From an uncultured Alteromonadaceae bacterium (GTDB taxonomy: Bacteria; Pseudomonadota; Gammaproteobacteria; Enterobacterales; Alteromonadaceae), in assembly GCA_947494925.1 (NCBI GenBank), contig CANLWS010000005.1, forward strand, positions 186,001 through 250,000: 64,000 nucleotides of DNA. The letters are read 5' to 3'. Below the pieces are notes generated by a model, which worked only from the letters and a program-made list of their open reading frames with translations, was not told the origin of the DNA and made no database searches. A program made the position numbers and the translations under genes. Shown piece after piece: positions 48,104 through 55,453 of this stretch. Each line of letters opens with the position of its first letter. Within the stretch, counting starts at the first letter, position 1.

Positions 48104-48133
48104 GAAAAAACCCCCGCAATGTTTGCGAGGGTT
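48104..48133 (-). terminator. Attenuator terminator of the ilvEDA operon
   Basis: On the minus strand, CCCTCGCAA pairs with TTGCGGGGG (one G-U) around a 3-base loop and is followed by TTTTTT. It lies 25-55 bases after the leader peptide stop and about 150 bases before ilvE, so it can only stop leader transcripts. The ~150-bp stretch from here to ilvE holds no gene. Confidence 0.88.
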
Positions 48134-48158
48134 TTGATTTGCTCTATTTGAGCCAAAC

Positions 48159-48233
48159 CTACCCCCGCAGCATAATCACCACTACGCTGTTAATCACATC
48201 AATCACAATGTTATTGTTGTTGGAATAGGTCAT
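48159..48233 (-). CDS. ilvL: ilv leader peptide (attenuator)
   Basis: A 24-codon open frame, ATG at 48233, TAG at 48159-48161. Residues 5-22 read NNNNIVIDVINSVVVIML: four Ile, five Val and one Leu in 24 codons. It is followed by a small hairpin (TTTGGCTC/GAGCAAA) and then a strong terminator before ilvE. This is the arrangement of ribosome-mediated attenuation: stalling at Ile/Val codons when charged tRNA is scarce would prevent the terminator. AAAGG lies 10 bases before the ATG. Confidence 0.85.
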   Translation of the reverse strand: MTYSNNNNIVIDVINSVVVIMLRG

Positions 48234-48317
48234 GTTGGCCAAAGCCTTTAGAATCGTCACTATTTAAACAGATACCATGGATAATGCTGTCTAATCAAGT
48301 GACAACATAGATTTTTT

Positions 48318-48342
48318 ACAGCATCAATATTATTGATGCTGT
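48318..48342. repeat. 25-bp perfect palindrome between the ilv leader and the TRIC gene
   Basis: ACAGCATCAATA and TATTGATGCTGT are exact reverse complements around a single T. It lies 85 bases upstream of the leader ATG and 40 bases upstream of the divergent GTG at 48382. Four T residues follow on the plus strand but no gene ends there. A dimeric regulator site affecting one or both directions is the simplest reading. Confidence 0.6.
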
Positions 48343-48381
48343 TTTCGATGTTCTTTAATCTGCCTCCGGGAATACAAAAAA

Positions 48382-49020
48382 GTGAACGAAAACAACATGA
48401 ATGAGTGGTTTCATTGGATAGATTTGGCGGGCGTAGGTGTGTTTGCCGTATCTGGCACGCTGATGGCGTTTAAAAAGCAAATGGACGGATTTGGTGTCAT
48501 TGTGTTGGCCTCCGTTACGGCGATAGGTGGCGGCACCCTGCGTGACATGATATTGGACCTTCCCGTATTTTGGGTCAGGGATCCGAGTTTTTTCTATGTG
48601 ATTTTACTGGCGGCACTTTGCACCATTATCTGGCTGAGAATCAGCCATCGATTTCCACTACGGTATTTGTTGGTAGCAGATGCATTTGGCCTGGCATTCT
48701 TCAATCTGATGGGCCTGCAGAAGGCGCTGGCCTATGGGGCTTCTCCATTCGTCGCTATCGCACTTGGCACGATGACAGGAGTCTTTGGCGGATTGATACG
48801 GGACGTTATCTGTCGTGAAGTCCCTCTGGTGCTGAAATCAGAATTATATGCCACTACCTGTATAGCGGGCGGTGCCATTTATTTGCTCGGCCAATGGCTT
48901 TCGTTACCGGATCTCTATTGTATGTTAGCCGCCGTTCTGACCACTTTGCTCAGCCGCCTGTTTGCAATGAAATGGCACTGGCATCTACCGGTTTTTGATA
49001 ATCACCCGAATTCTGACTAG
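48382..49020 (+). CDS. TRIC/UPF0126 family membrane protein
   Basis: A 212-residue protein of the trimeric intracellular cation channel (UPF0126) family. It has about seven helices in two repeats, each with a Gly-rich kink: IGGGTLRDMILDLPVFWV and FGGLIRDVICREVPLVL. Bacterial homologues form K+-permeable pores in vitro; the physiological role is unclear. The GTG at 48382 was kept as start; an ATG at 48397 is possible. It precedes comM by 36 bases on the same strand. Confidence 0.88.
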   Translation: MNENNMNEWFHWIDLAGVGVFAVSGTLMAFKKQMDGFGVIVLASVTAIGGGTLRDMILDLPVFWVRDPSFFYVILLAALCTIIWLRISHRFPLRYLLVADAFGLAFFNLMGLQKALAYGASPFVAIALGTMTGVFGGLIRDVICREVPLVLKSELYATTCIAGGAIYLLGQWLSLPDLYCMLAAVLTTLLSRLFAMKWHWHLPVFDNHPNSD

Positions 49021-49056
49021 GATTAAACTAACCAAAAATAGCAAAGGGAGTTGCTT

Positions 49057-50571
49057 ATGTCTTTGGCGATCGTTTATTCCAGAGCCAATATCGGGGTAGA
49101 CGCCCCCCTAATCAGTATCGAAGTCCACCTTGCCAACGGCTTACCTTGTTTTAATCTGGTCGGGCTTGGTGATGCCACAGTACGTGAGTCCAAAGAACGT
49201 GTCAGGAGCGCCATACTCAACAGTGGATTCGAATTTCCAGCAAAACGCATCACCGTTAATCTGGCACCTGCCGACCTGCCCAAAGATGGAGGCCGCTTCG
49301 ATCTGGCAATTGCAATTGGCATAATTGCTGCGGGCACAAAAATTCCACAAGCCAAACTGAATGATCTCGAAATCATTGGCGAGTTGGCCTTATCAGGTTC
49401 AGTCAGAAGCGTGCCTGGCATTATTCCCATGACTCGCGCCAGCTGCGAAGTTGCCCACAAGGTGATGCTTCCGAAACACAACCAACAAGAAGCTGGCATG
49501 ATAGAAAACAGTGAGCTACTGCCCGTTTCGACTCTGCTGGAAGCTTACAATCATCTGACCGAAACACAGCTGATTCCACTATTCACTGCCCCTACCAACT
49601 TAGCAAAACAGCATTATGACGAGGACATGAGCGACATAGTCGGACAGCAGTCGGCGAAACGAGCACTGGAGATAGCCGCAGCCGGAAATCATAATATTCT
49701 GTTCACCGGGCCACCAGGCACAGGAAAGTCTATGTTAGCAAAAAGGCTCATCACAATATTGCCGGAATTAAGTGAACAGCAAGCGCTGGAAGTGGCAACA
49801 ATATACTCTGTTGCCGGTCACCAGATTGACCCACAGAATTGGCGAATAAGGCGATTTCGGCAACCACATCATACCAGTTCCGCCATTGCAATTGCCGGTG
49901 GTGGCAGTATTCCGAAACCGGGTGAAATATCACTGGCCCATCAAGGGGTGCTTTTTCTTGATGAGCTACCAGAATTTGAGCGAAGGGTATTGGACGCGTT
50001 GCGAGAACCTCTGGAATCAGGCAGCGTTAGTATTTCCAGAGCCGCCCGTAAAACCGACTTTCCGGCAAAGTTTCAGCTTGTCGCGGCAATGAACCCTAGC
50101 CCAACGGGCGCGCTTAATGATGGAAGAAGTACATCAGATCAGGTACTGCGTTATCTCAATAAGGTTTCTGGACCATTCCTCGACCGAATGGACATGCAGG
50201 TTGACGTGCCTAAAGTGTCAGTAGGTCACTTTTCAGCTACTGACCAGTCTGAGAGAGAAACAAGTGAAAGGGTGCGCGAACGTGTATGCCGTTGCCGTGA
50301 GCTACAGATAAAACGAAGTGGCAAATTGAATGCTGAGTTAAACAATGCAGAACTTCTGGCATTCTGCCCGATGAGCAATTCTGATCGTCAATTTCTGCAT
50401 GAAGCGATTGATAAATTGGGTATGTCGATGCGAGCCTATCACCGTATTCTGAGGGTTTCACGAACGCTGGCAGATTTACAAGACGAAAAACAAATTAGCC
50501 GACAGCACTTGCTTGAAGCGTTGAGTTATCGGTCTTTGGACGCAATACTCAAGCAATTGACTAATGTGTAA
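49057..50571 (+). CDS. comM: ComM/YifB family ATPase
   Basis: A hexameric AAA+ helicase that promotes branch migration during natural transformation. The 504 residues comprise an N-terminal Lon-protease-like (S5) domain, a Mg-chelatase AAA core with Walker A FTGPPGTGKSMLAKR and Walker B GVLFLDELPEF, and a C-terminal helical domain (MSMRAYHRILRVSRTLADL). AAAGGGAG six bases before the ATG at 49057 fixes the start. In Escherichia coli yifB also adjoins the ilv operon. Together with comF it suggests a competence pathway. Confidence 0.94.
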   Translation: MSLAIVYSRANIGVDAPLISIEVHLANGLPCFNLVGLGDATVRESKERVRSAILNSGFEFPAKRITVNLAPADLPKDGGRFDLAIAIGIIAAGTKIPQAKLNDLEIIGELALSGSVRSVPGIIPMTRASCEVAHKVMLPKHNQQEAGMIENSELLPVSTLLEAYNHLTETQLIPLFTAPTNLAKQHYDEDMSDIVGQQSAKRALEIAAAGNHNILFTGPPGTGKSMLAKRLITILPELSEQQALEVATIYSVAGHQIDPQNWRIRRFRQPHHTSSAIAIAGGGSIPKPGEISLAHQGVLFLDELPEFERRVLDALREPLESGSVSISRAARKTDFPAKFQLVAAMNPSPTGALNDGRSTSDQVLRYLNKVSGPFLDRMDMQVDVPKVSVGHFSATDQSERETSERVRERVCRCRELQIKRSGKLNAELNNAELLAFCPMSNSDRQFLHEAIDKLGMSMRAYHRILRVSRTLADLQDEKQISRQHLLEALSYRSLDAILKQLTNV

Positions 50572-51439
50572 GCGACACCTCGGACGCTTGGTCCATCAGG
50601 GCTTTAATTACAGGCTCCCCGCTGCGCTTAGTCAAACTGCACAAACCAAGTTTGTAGGATTCGATATTCTTCAGAGGAATTCTGGACACACGTTGACTGG
50701 CAACAGAGTTATCCAGCACGACCTGCGGTACTATGCCTAATCCGCATCCTAGTGCCACCATGCTGACAATAGCTTCGTTACCTCCGACTGTGGCATACAC
50801 CCGAGGTCGAATACCTTGCTCTGCAAACCAATGATGCACAATCCGTTTGGATGGACCGGCTTCTGGTAGCACGACAGAATGATCTCGCCAATTAATCTGT
50901 GGAAGGGACGTAAGGTTTGCCTCCTTTGGTGCAATCAACCACAGGGGTATTTCGTCAAGTTGCTGAAAGCTCAACTCGGCTGGGAAGTCGGGCGTGTGAA
51001 TTGCTATTGCTACGTCAGCTCTGCCTTCCACAACCATCTGCACTGAAAGGGCGGGGTCACCAGTAGTGAGTTTCAATTCTACTTGGGGGTGTCGATGGCG
51101 GAAGTGATCAATTATCCCAGGCAAATGACTTTGACTGGCCGTAACAGAACAATACATGCTCAAATCCCCACGCAACAATTGGTTATCCTGATCAAGTTGG
51201 CCTTTCACTTTTTGCCATTCAGACAAAACCTGTTGAGTAAATGACAGCAAAGTTTGCCCGGCCGCAGTGAGTTTCACACTTCTGTTATCTCGAACGAACA
51301 GAGTGGCTCCACTCTCATCCTCAAGTCGCTGGATAACACGGCTCAATGTTGAAGGGCTCACATACAAAGCCTCTGCAGTCTTGCTGAAATGTAAACTACC
51401 AGCCAGATGTTGGAACAGCTGTAAACTTTTGAAATCCAC
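50561..51439 (-). CDS. ilvY: LysR-type activator IlvY
   Basis: An activator of ilvC that responds to acetolactate or acetohydroxybutyrate. The 292-residue LysR protein has the N-terminal HTH (FSKTAEALYVSPSTLSRVIQ) and a periplasmic-binding-protein-like effector domain. The start is a GTG. It diverges from ilvC with 135 bp between, containing a TTGCAAT palindrome; this arrangement is the classic ilvY-ilvC unit and is the main reason for the name. The 3' end overlaps comM by 11 bases. Confidence 0.92.
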   Translation of the reverse strand: MDFKSLQLFQHLAGSLHFSKTAEALYVSPSTLSRVIQRLEDESGATLFVRDNRSVKLTAAGQTLLSFTQQVLSEWQKVKGQLDQDNQLLRGDLSMYCSVTASQSHLPGIIDHFRHRHPQVELKLTTGDPALSVQMVVEGRADVAIAIHTPDFPAELSFQQLDEIPLWLIAPKEANLTSLPQINWRDHSVVLPEAGPSKRIVHHWFAEQGIRPRVYATVGGNEAIVSMVALGCGLGIVPQVVLDNSVASQRVSRIPLKNIESYKLGLCSLTKRSGEPVIKALMDQASEVSLTH

Positions 51440-51461
51440 TTATAATACCCACGTTGCATTT

Positions 51462-51482
51462 TTTGCAATACTACATTGCAAA
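51462..51482 (+). promoter_or_regulatory. IlvY-type operator in the ilvY-ilvC gap
   Basis: TTTGCAAT-N5-ATTGCAAA is a perfect 8-bp inverted repeat, and an overlapping TTGCA (51454-51458) forms a second, shorter palindrome with TGCAA at 51464-51468. Tandem dyads are expected for LysR regulators that control a divergent pair. Confidence 0.75.
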
Positions 51483-51574
51483 TATATCATTTTCCACAAC
51501 AACCAGATTGCACTATGCTTCAGCCATCACAAGATCGTCACTGACTTGATGTTAATTATTGGAATAGGTACAAC

Positions 51575-53059
51575 ATGGCTAATTACTTCAACACGCTTTC
51601 ACTTCGCCAACAGCTGGATCAACTTGGTCGTTGTCGCTTTATGCAACGAGAGGAGTTTTCCTCGGGCTGCGATTACCTTAAAGGCAAGAAAATTGTCATA
51701 GTGGGTTGTGGTGCACAAGGTCTGAATCAGGGCTTGAACATGCGTGATTCAGGGTTGGATGTAGCTTATGCGCTAAGACAAGCAGCTATCGATGAGAAAA
51801 GAGATTCGTTCCAACGGGCTCACGGTAATGGTTTCGCGGTAGGAACCTATCAGGATTTGATCCCAGATGCCGATCTTGTCTACAACCTGACGCCTGACAA
51901 GCAGCATTCAAGTGTTGTTGAAGCAGTCATGCCATTAATGAAGAAAGGCGCAACACTCGGTTACTCTCACGGATTTAATATTGTTGAAGAAGGTCAACAA
52001 ATTCGCGAGGACATTACTGTTGTTATGTGCGCACCTAAATGCCCTGGTACTGAAGTACGGGAAGAATACAAACGGGGATTTGGTGTTCCAACCCTGATCG
52101 CTGTGCATCCGGAGAATGATCCTGAACAGAAGGGTTGGGATATTGCCAAAGCATTAGCGTCTGCCACAGGCGGTGACAGAGCGGGTGTATTGGAATCATC
52201 TTTTGTTGCTGAAGTTAAGTCCGATCTGATGGGTGAGCAAACCATCTTGTGTGGTATGCAACAAACTGCCGCCATTCTTGCTTATGAAAAGATGGTATCT
52301 GAAGGTATCGATGCCGGCTACGCAGGTTCACTTATTCAATTTGGTCTTGAAGCCATCACTGAGGCACTCAAAATTGGTGGCGTGACTAACATGATGGATC
52401 GCTTATCTAATCCTGCCAAATTAAAAGCCTATGACTTGTCTGAGCAATTAAAGCAAACCCTTAGACCACTTTTTGAAAAACATCAGGATGACATTATCAG
52501 TGGAGAGTTCTCCAGAACCATGATGGAAGACTGGTCAAATGGCGATGCTAACTTATTGCGCTGGCGTGAAGAGACAGGCCAGTCCGGATTTGAAAAGAGT
52601 CCAAGTTACGATGGGAAAATAAACGAACAAGAATACTTTGACCACGGTATATTTTTGGTTGCCATGATCAAAGCAGGTGTTGAGCTCGCATTTGATGTCA
52701 TGGTTGAAGCCGGTATTTTGCCTGAGTCAGCCTATTACGAATCACTTCACGAAACACCTTTGATATCCAATACCATTGCGCGCAAACGTTTATATGAAAT
52801 GAATGTGGTTATCTCAGATACAGCTGAATACGGCAACTATTTGTTCGCCAATGCTGCCGTCCCCTTGTTGCGAGAGTCACTTATGCCATCACTTGGACTT
52901 GATGTGATAGGTAAAGGCCTGTCTGTTTCAACTAACAGCGTAGACAACATGCGCTTGGTGGAGGCAAATACCGCAATCAGAGAACATGGTGTTGAATACA
53001 TAGGTACAGAATTGCGCGGTTACATGAAAGATATGAAAGCGATTGTAGACAACGCTTAA
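51575..53059 (+). CDS. ilvC: Ketol-acid reductoisomerase, long (class II) form
   Basis: An NADPH enzyme that isomerises and reduces acetolactate in valine and isoleucine synthesis. The 494 residues match the long enterobacterial-type enzyme with a duplicated C-terminal domain. The Rossmann motif is [20 protein letters not shown] followed by AYALR, and metal ligands lie in the [15 protein letters not shown] block. It diverges from ilvY and is followed by a strong terminator. Confidence 0.97.
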   Translation: MANYFNTLSLRQQLDQLGRCRFMQREEFSSGCDYLKGKKIVIVGCGAQGLNQGLNMRDSGLDVAYALRQAAIDEKRDSFQRAHGNGFAVGTYQDLIPDADLVYNLTPDKQHSSVVEAVMPLMKKGATLGYSHGFNIVEEGQQIREDITVVMCAPKCPGTEVREEYKRGFGVPTLIAVHPENDPEQKGWDIAKALASATGGDRAGVLESSFVAEVKSDLMGEQTILCGMQQTAAILAYEKMVSEGIDAGYAGSLIQFGLEAITEALKIGGVTNMMDRLSNPAKLKAYDLSEQLKQTLRPLFEKHQDDIISGEFSRTMMEDWSNGDANLLRWREETGQSGFEKSPSYDGKINEQEYFDHGIFLVAMIKAGVELAFDVMVEAGILPESAYYESLHETPLISNTIARKRLYEMNVVISDTAEYGNYLFANAAVPLLRESLMPSLGLDVIGKGLSVSTNSVDNMRLVEANTAIREHGVEYIGTELRGYMKDMKAIVDNA

Positions 53060-53096
53060 ACAGTTTCTGTCGTTAGGTGCTTAACCAAGCCCTTTT

Positions 53097-53122
53097 GCCC
53101 GGTCATTTTGGCCGGGCTTTTT
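53097..53122 (+). terminator. Rho-independent terminator of ilvC
   Basis: GCCCGG and CCGGGC pair around nine bases and are followed by TTTTT, 37 bases after the ilvC stop. Confidence 0.88.
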
Positions 53123-53607
53123 CGTTTAAATTTCCAAGTAACCTGAATTTTTGACTTTGAGAATTTTTTTACTCGGAAAAAATAGTCAATATTCATGCAG
53201 CCTGGAGCCTATTGAGTTTGTTTTTTGAGCCCTTGGAACAAATTTTGAAATGAATTCAATAAATTCAGATAATTTCTGGCCAAAACCCCAGATAACGTGT
53301 ACGTTTTACCATTGGTAAATACAAATTAACGTATGTTACCTAAAGGTAACATTGTTAAAGGATAGTGTTTTTCAAGATTACTTATTGATATTTAAACAAA
53401 AAATCGTTTAAATGCGCGCTTTCCTAAGGATAGATATTTTTTAGATACAGTAGAATGTCTTTAAATAGAGACATATTGCTCCGGGCTTTTTCGCCCGTTC
53501 GTGATTCGGTAAGGCTTCGCGGTTCTGGCCCACCAATTGCTTTGATAACCTTTGGGTACAATAAAAAATTTTAACTTCGTTTATCAAGCATTAGCTGGAG
53601 AACATTA
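53123..53607. other. 485-bp AT-rich, palindrome-rich region before the 110-residue gene
   Basis: It holds no credible gene of its own. It contains three perfect inverted repeats (53305-53319, 53333-53352, 53390-53413), then a CGGGC/GCCCG stem-loop (53482-53497) and a GC-rich stretch to about 53535 in otherwise AT-rich DNA, and a TACAAT hexamer at 53557-53562 that could be a -10 site. A long regulatory leader or small RNA is possible. Confidence 0.5.
53305..53413. repeat. Three consecutive perfect inverted repeats
   Basis: TTTACC-ATT-GGTAAA at 53305-53319, ATGTTACC-TAAA-GGTAACAT at 53333-53352, and ATTTAAAC-N8-GTTTAAAT at 53390-53413. The first two share the TTACC/GGTAA half-site with different spacing. 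Confidence 0.55.
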
Positions 53608-53940
53608 ATGACAACTTCAATTTCACGTTTCACCCGAATGGATGATTGGATTTTTGAAGTGAAAATGGTCAGAGCTCTAAGGGTAAAAAACTATGGAGAC
53701 CCTTATACTGCGATCGCAACGCTTACCGCAAATGGCGATCAAATGTATATTGACAGTCAGCTCACCAGGGAAGACGATAATTTTTCGCGCAAAGACTTCA
53801 TGACGTTTTATCGTTTCTGCCAAGATCTGGAAATGAAGAGTTTCCACTATGACAAGATGAAAAATGGTGTTCGGCACCCACGCATTGTTGACATCGTCGA
53901 AAACCTGCACCCATCTCCAGTTGTGAGACTTGTCAAATAA
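53608..53940 (+). CDS. Conserved-looking small cytosolic protein, function unknown
   Basis: A 110-residue soluble, mixed-charge protein with no signal peptide or hydrophobic helix. GGAG lies ten bases before the ATG. The sequence (SRFTRMDDWIFEVKMVRALR; KDFMTFYRFCQDLEMKSFHY) reads like a compact alpha/beta fold, but I know no family for it. It stands alone behind an unusually long, structured upstream region, which suggests tight regulation. Confidence 0.6.
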   Translation: MTTSISRFTRMDDWIFEVKMVRALRVKNYGDPYTAIATLTANGDQMYIDSQLTREDDNFSRKDFMTFYRFCQDLEMKSFHYDKMKNGVRHPRIVDIVENLHPSPVVRLVK

Positions 53941-54023
53941 CTCAGTCCGTTTTCGATTGAACTAACTTATTTGTGCATTTCGGTTAAGATTTTTTCTAAC
54001 CGACTGCGTCTGACTATAATTGG

Positions 54024-55250
54024 TCACCGCTCACGTGTCTCAGCCAACGAAACACTCACTAAGGCAAGCCCCCCAAAAACACCAAAACCGATAGCAATCG
54101 GCATCACGCTGGTTTCAATAAAACTACTTATAAGTATTGCGATAGGCACTGAAAATGAACTGCTCAACGAGCCTATTATAGCGGCGCCAATGCCAGCCAG
54201 CTTTCCCAAGGGTTCCATGGCCATTGAGTTGAGATTCCCAAACAAAATACCAACGAAAAAGAAGGTAAAGAACAAGGTGCTGACAAACGACCAAAGTGGA
54301 GGAAGACCATCAAAATAGAGCGCCTGGCCAAGCAATATCAGGGCGCAGGAAATAACGCCAATTAAAGCCCACCTGGACAACTTGTGCATCCCAAGTCGCA
54401 TCACCAGATGCCCATTTAAAAATGATGCAAACCCAATAGAAAAAGCCAGTATTGCGAAGTAGAGAGGAAATAACTCTCCAGTTTGATAAATGTCCTGAAA
54501 AAGCGTTTGTGACGCACTTAAATAGGCGAGAAAAGCACCAAATACACACCCCATCGCAACCGTGAAACCCATAACTTCCCTATGAGTCAAAATAAACCTG
54601 CAGGACTGCCACAAGGTTGGCCAACTAAATGGGATCCTGTTCTCAGACAAAAGTGTTTCTGGTTGGCGCATAAAAAACCACAGGCCTAACGCGGATCCAA
54701 TTAGCAAAAATGAGGTGAAAATGTGGTGCCAGGAAAACCAAATCAAAATCGCCTGACCAAAAACCGGCGCAATCATCGGAACCAGTATGAAGACCATCAT
54801 GATAAACGACATTACTTTGGCCATCGCCTCACCAGCGTATTGATCCCTAATCAAAGCGATTGACGCAATCCTAGGACCTGACACACCAAACGCCTGTACA
54901 ACCCTGCCCACCAGCATAGTTGTCATGGATTCAGCAAATATACAAATTAAGGTGCCTATGGCAAAAATAACAAGCCCTGACAGAATGGCCGAACGTCTAC
55001 CTTTTGCATCTGACATGGGGCCATAGTATAGCTGCCCCAGCGCTAAGCCTAAAAAGAACAAAGATACGATCAAATGGTCTTCATGGGCGCCACTACTGCC
55101 TAGCGCACTACCTATCTGAGTGAGTGCAGGCAACATGGCATCAATACTTAGTGCAACTAGTGAGGTCATAAATGCCATTAGCACCACAAACTCCACTAAG
55201 CCAAGAGCTGGCTTTACTTTAGGTTGTCTGAGGGAGCGCTGAAATCGCAT
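54024..55250 (-). CDS. MFS transporter, Bcr/CflA drug-resistance type
   Basis: A 408-residue, 12-helix major facilitator. The loop 2-3 motif reads YGPMSDAKGRRSAILSGLVI and is followed by GRVVQAFGVSGPRIASIALI with RDQY, which fits the Bcr/CflA group of H+-driven exporters. The N-terminal 20 residues are basic. It stands alone between the small gene and the TonB receptor gene. The substrate cannot be read from the sequence. Confidence 0.85.
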   Translation of the reverse strand: MRFQRSLRQPKVKPALGLVEFVVLMAFMTSLVALSIDAMLPALTQIGSALGSSGAHEDHLIVSLFFLGLALGQLYYGPMSDAKGRRSAILSGLVIFAIGTLICIFAESMTTMLVGRVVQAFGVSGPRIASIALIRDQYAGEAMAKVMSFIMMVFILVPMIAPVFGQAILIWFSWHHIFTSFLLIGSALGLWFFMRQPETLLSENRIPFSWPTLWQSCRFILTHREVMGFTVAMGCVFGAFLAYLSASQTLFQDIYQTGELFPLYFAILAFSIGFASFLNGHLVMRLGMHKLSRWALIGVISCALILLGQALYFDGLPPLWSFVSTLFFTFFFVGILFGNLNSMAMEPLGKLAGIGAAIIGSLSSSFSVPIAILISSFIETSVMPIAIGFGVFGGLALVSVSLAETRER

Positions 55251-55411
55251 AATACTTCACCGTTGAAAAAGAGCGGCGAGTGTATCATCGATTGGTATTG
55301 GAATGACTGAAATTAATCGATAAAACTGTTCTGTTTTTTAATAACCACTCCTGTTTCTTGATTCGCTTACCATCCCTAACTAAGGCCAACGTGGCTCAGT
55401 TGCCAAGACAA

Positions 55412-55440
55412 TAAAAAAGCACCCTTAGGTGCTTTTTATT
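55412..55440 (-). terminator. Rho-independent terminator of the TonB receptor gene
   Basis: AAAAAGCACC and GGTGCTTTTT form a 10-bp stem around four bases, ending 14 bases beyond the receptor stop on the minus strand, with a T-run there. Confidence 0.9.
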
Positions 55441-55453
55441 GAGTCAGTACTAC

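Noticed and set aside
53480-53535. GC-rich stretch ending near CCCACCA, considered as a tRNA
   Set aside because: No cloverleaf forms: there is no T-arm GGTTCRA at the right distance and no matching acceptor stem.
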